Shown one piece after another: positions 14,691-14,914 of a stretch of 14,914 bases of DNA (the stretch's first letter is position 1; the number at the start of each line of letters is the position of its first letter). The DNA lies in contig NZ_JAHAHT010000037.1 in NCBI RefSeq assembly GCF_018373095.1, positions 1 through 14,914 on the forward strand, read 5' to 3'. A program made the translations under genes and the position numbers. Source of the DNA: Haemophilus parahaemolyticus (GTDB lineage: Bacteria > Pseudomonadota > Gammaproteobacteria > Enterobacterales > Pasteurellaceae). A model generated the notes under the pieces. It was given only the letters and a program-made list of their open reading frames with translations. It did no database searches and was not told the DNA's origin.

Positions 14691-14914
14691 CGAATCAGCA
14701 TCTTGGCAATCTCATACTGCTCTTCCGGGATGTCCTTTGTCATATTCAGGGCTTCCTGGATATCGAAATCCACAAACTCACCGTGCTTATAGGCTACCAG
14801 ACGGTTGCTCTTGCCTGCGGCCAGAAGCTCTGCTGCCTTGGCTCCCATGATGGAGGCATATACCCTGTCCTTACAGGTAGGCGTTCCGCCGCGCTGCATG
14901 TGGCCCAGAATGGT
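14690..14914 (-). CDS. pfkA: 6-phosphofructokinase C-terminal fragment, Clostridia-like (foreign sequence)
   Basis: The reverse strand encodes about 75 residues, open at the window edge, that match the C-terminus of ATP-dependent 6-phosphofructokinase. They start with TILGHMQRGGTPTCKDR; the LGHxQRGG loop carries His and Arg residues that bind fructose-6-phosphate. GEFVDFDIQEALNMTKDIPEE follows, with family-like C-terminal residues ending near AKMLIR. The wording resembles Lachnospiraceae/Clostridia enzymes, not Pasteurellaceae ones. The region is 54% G+C by hand count and uses CTG and GGC codons heavily, unlike its neighbours. No stop codon is seen where the family ends, because the sequence switches to the DUF47 gene there. 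The frame running on to 14606 is an artefact. Confidence 0.85.

Noticed and set aside
14691..14792. The last 34 residues of the DUF47 open frame as a novel C-terminus
   Set aside because: They are antisense to the phosphofructokinase coding sequence and do not resemble the family's C-terminus.
1..14914. CRISPR array, tRNA or rRNA genes, prophage or defence system
   Set aside because: No regularly spaced repeats, no tRNA-like cloverleaf, and no integrase, transposase or defence-family protein were seen. All long frames are explained by housekeeping genes.

Overview
The window reads as chromosomal DNA of a Pasteurellaceae bacterium (Gammaproteobacteria), with a short piece of unrelated DNA joined to its right end. 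The lineage call rests on close matches to remembered Haemophilus/Actinobacillus-type proteins, on typical gene pairs (yicC|rph divergent, sucA-sucB, znuC|mepM divergent, dsbC-recJ), and on DNA uptake signal cores of the CAAGCGGT(C) type. That type is used by the Actinobacillus pleuropneumoniae/Mannheimia branch; I found no AAGTGCGGT (Haemophilus influenzae-type) cores by eye. The genome is AT-rich and densely coding. No gene-free stretch exceeds 300 bases.

Left part (1-3778): ygfZ (partial) and yicC lie on the minus strand as a likely two-gene unit. rph (RNase PH) diverges from yicC, and rmuC follows rph. A pair of small inverted palindromes of REP/BIME type fills the rph-rmuC gap, and a related palindrome lies between the convergent rmuC and sucB, where it probably also ends transcription.

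Centre (3779-8971): sucB and sucA (minus strand) encode the E2 and E1 subunits of 2-oxoglutarate dehydrogenase in the TCA cycle. Upstream of them, on the same strand, is znuC, the ATPase of the high-affinity zinc importer. No znuB follows it. znuC shares a divergent promoter region with mepM.

Right part (8972-14690): mepM (M23 peptidoglycan endopeptidase), dsbC (periplasmic disulfide isomerase) and recJ (5'-3' ssDNA exonuclease) run in one direction with very short gaps and look co-transcribed. After an AT-rich promoter region comes a lipoprotein that joins a BamE/SmpA-like domain to an OmpA peptidoglycan-binding domain. A strong intrinsic terminator follows, then the start of a DUF47/PhoU-like (TIGR00153) gene of the kind that precedes a Pit phosphate permease.

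At about 14690 the sequence stops being Pasteurellaceae. The DUF47 protein breaks off some 20 residues early. The last ~224 bases (54% G+C by hand count, against about 37% in the 200 bases before) encode, on the minus strand, the C-terminus of a Clostridia-type 6-phosphofructokinase. This is best explained as an assembly or library chimera. Apart from that, the region is ordinary housekeeping DNA and I found no convincing undescribed system. The most useful leads are the REP-like palindromes, the orphan znuC, and the inverted repeats in two promoter regions.
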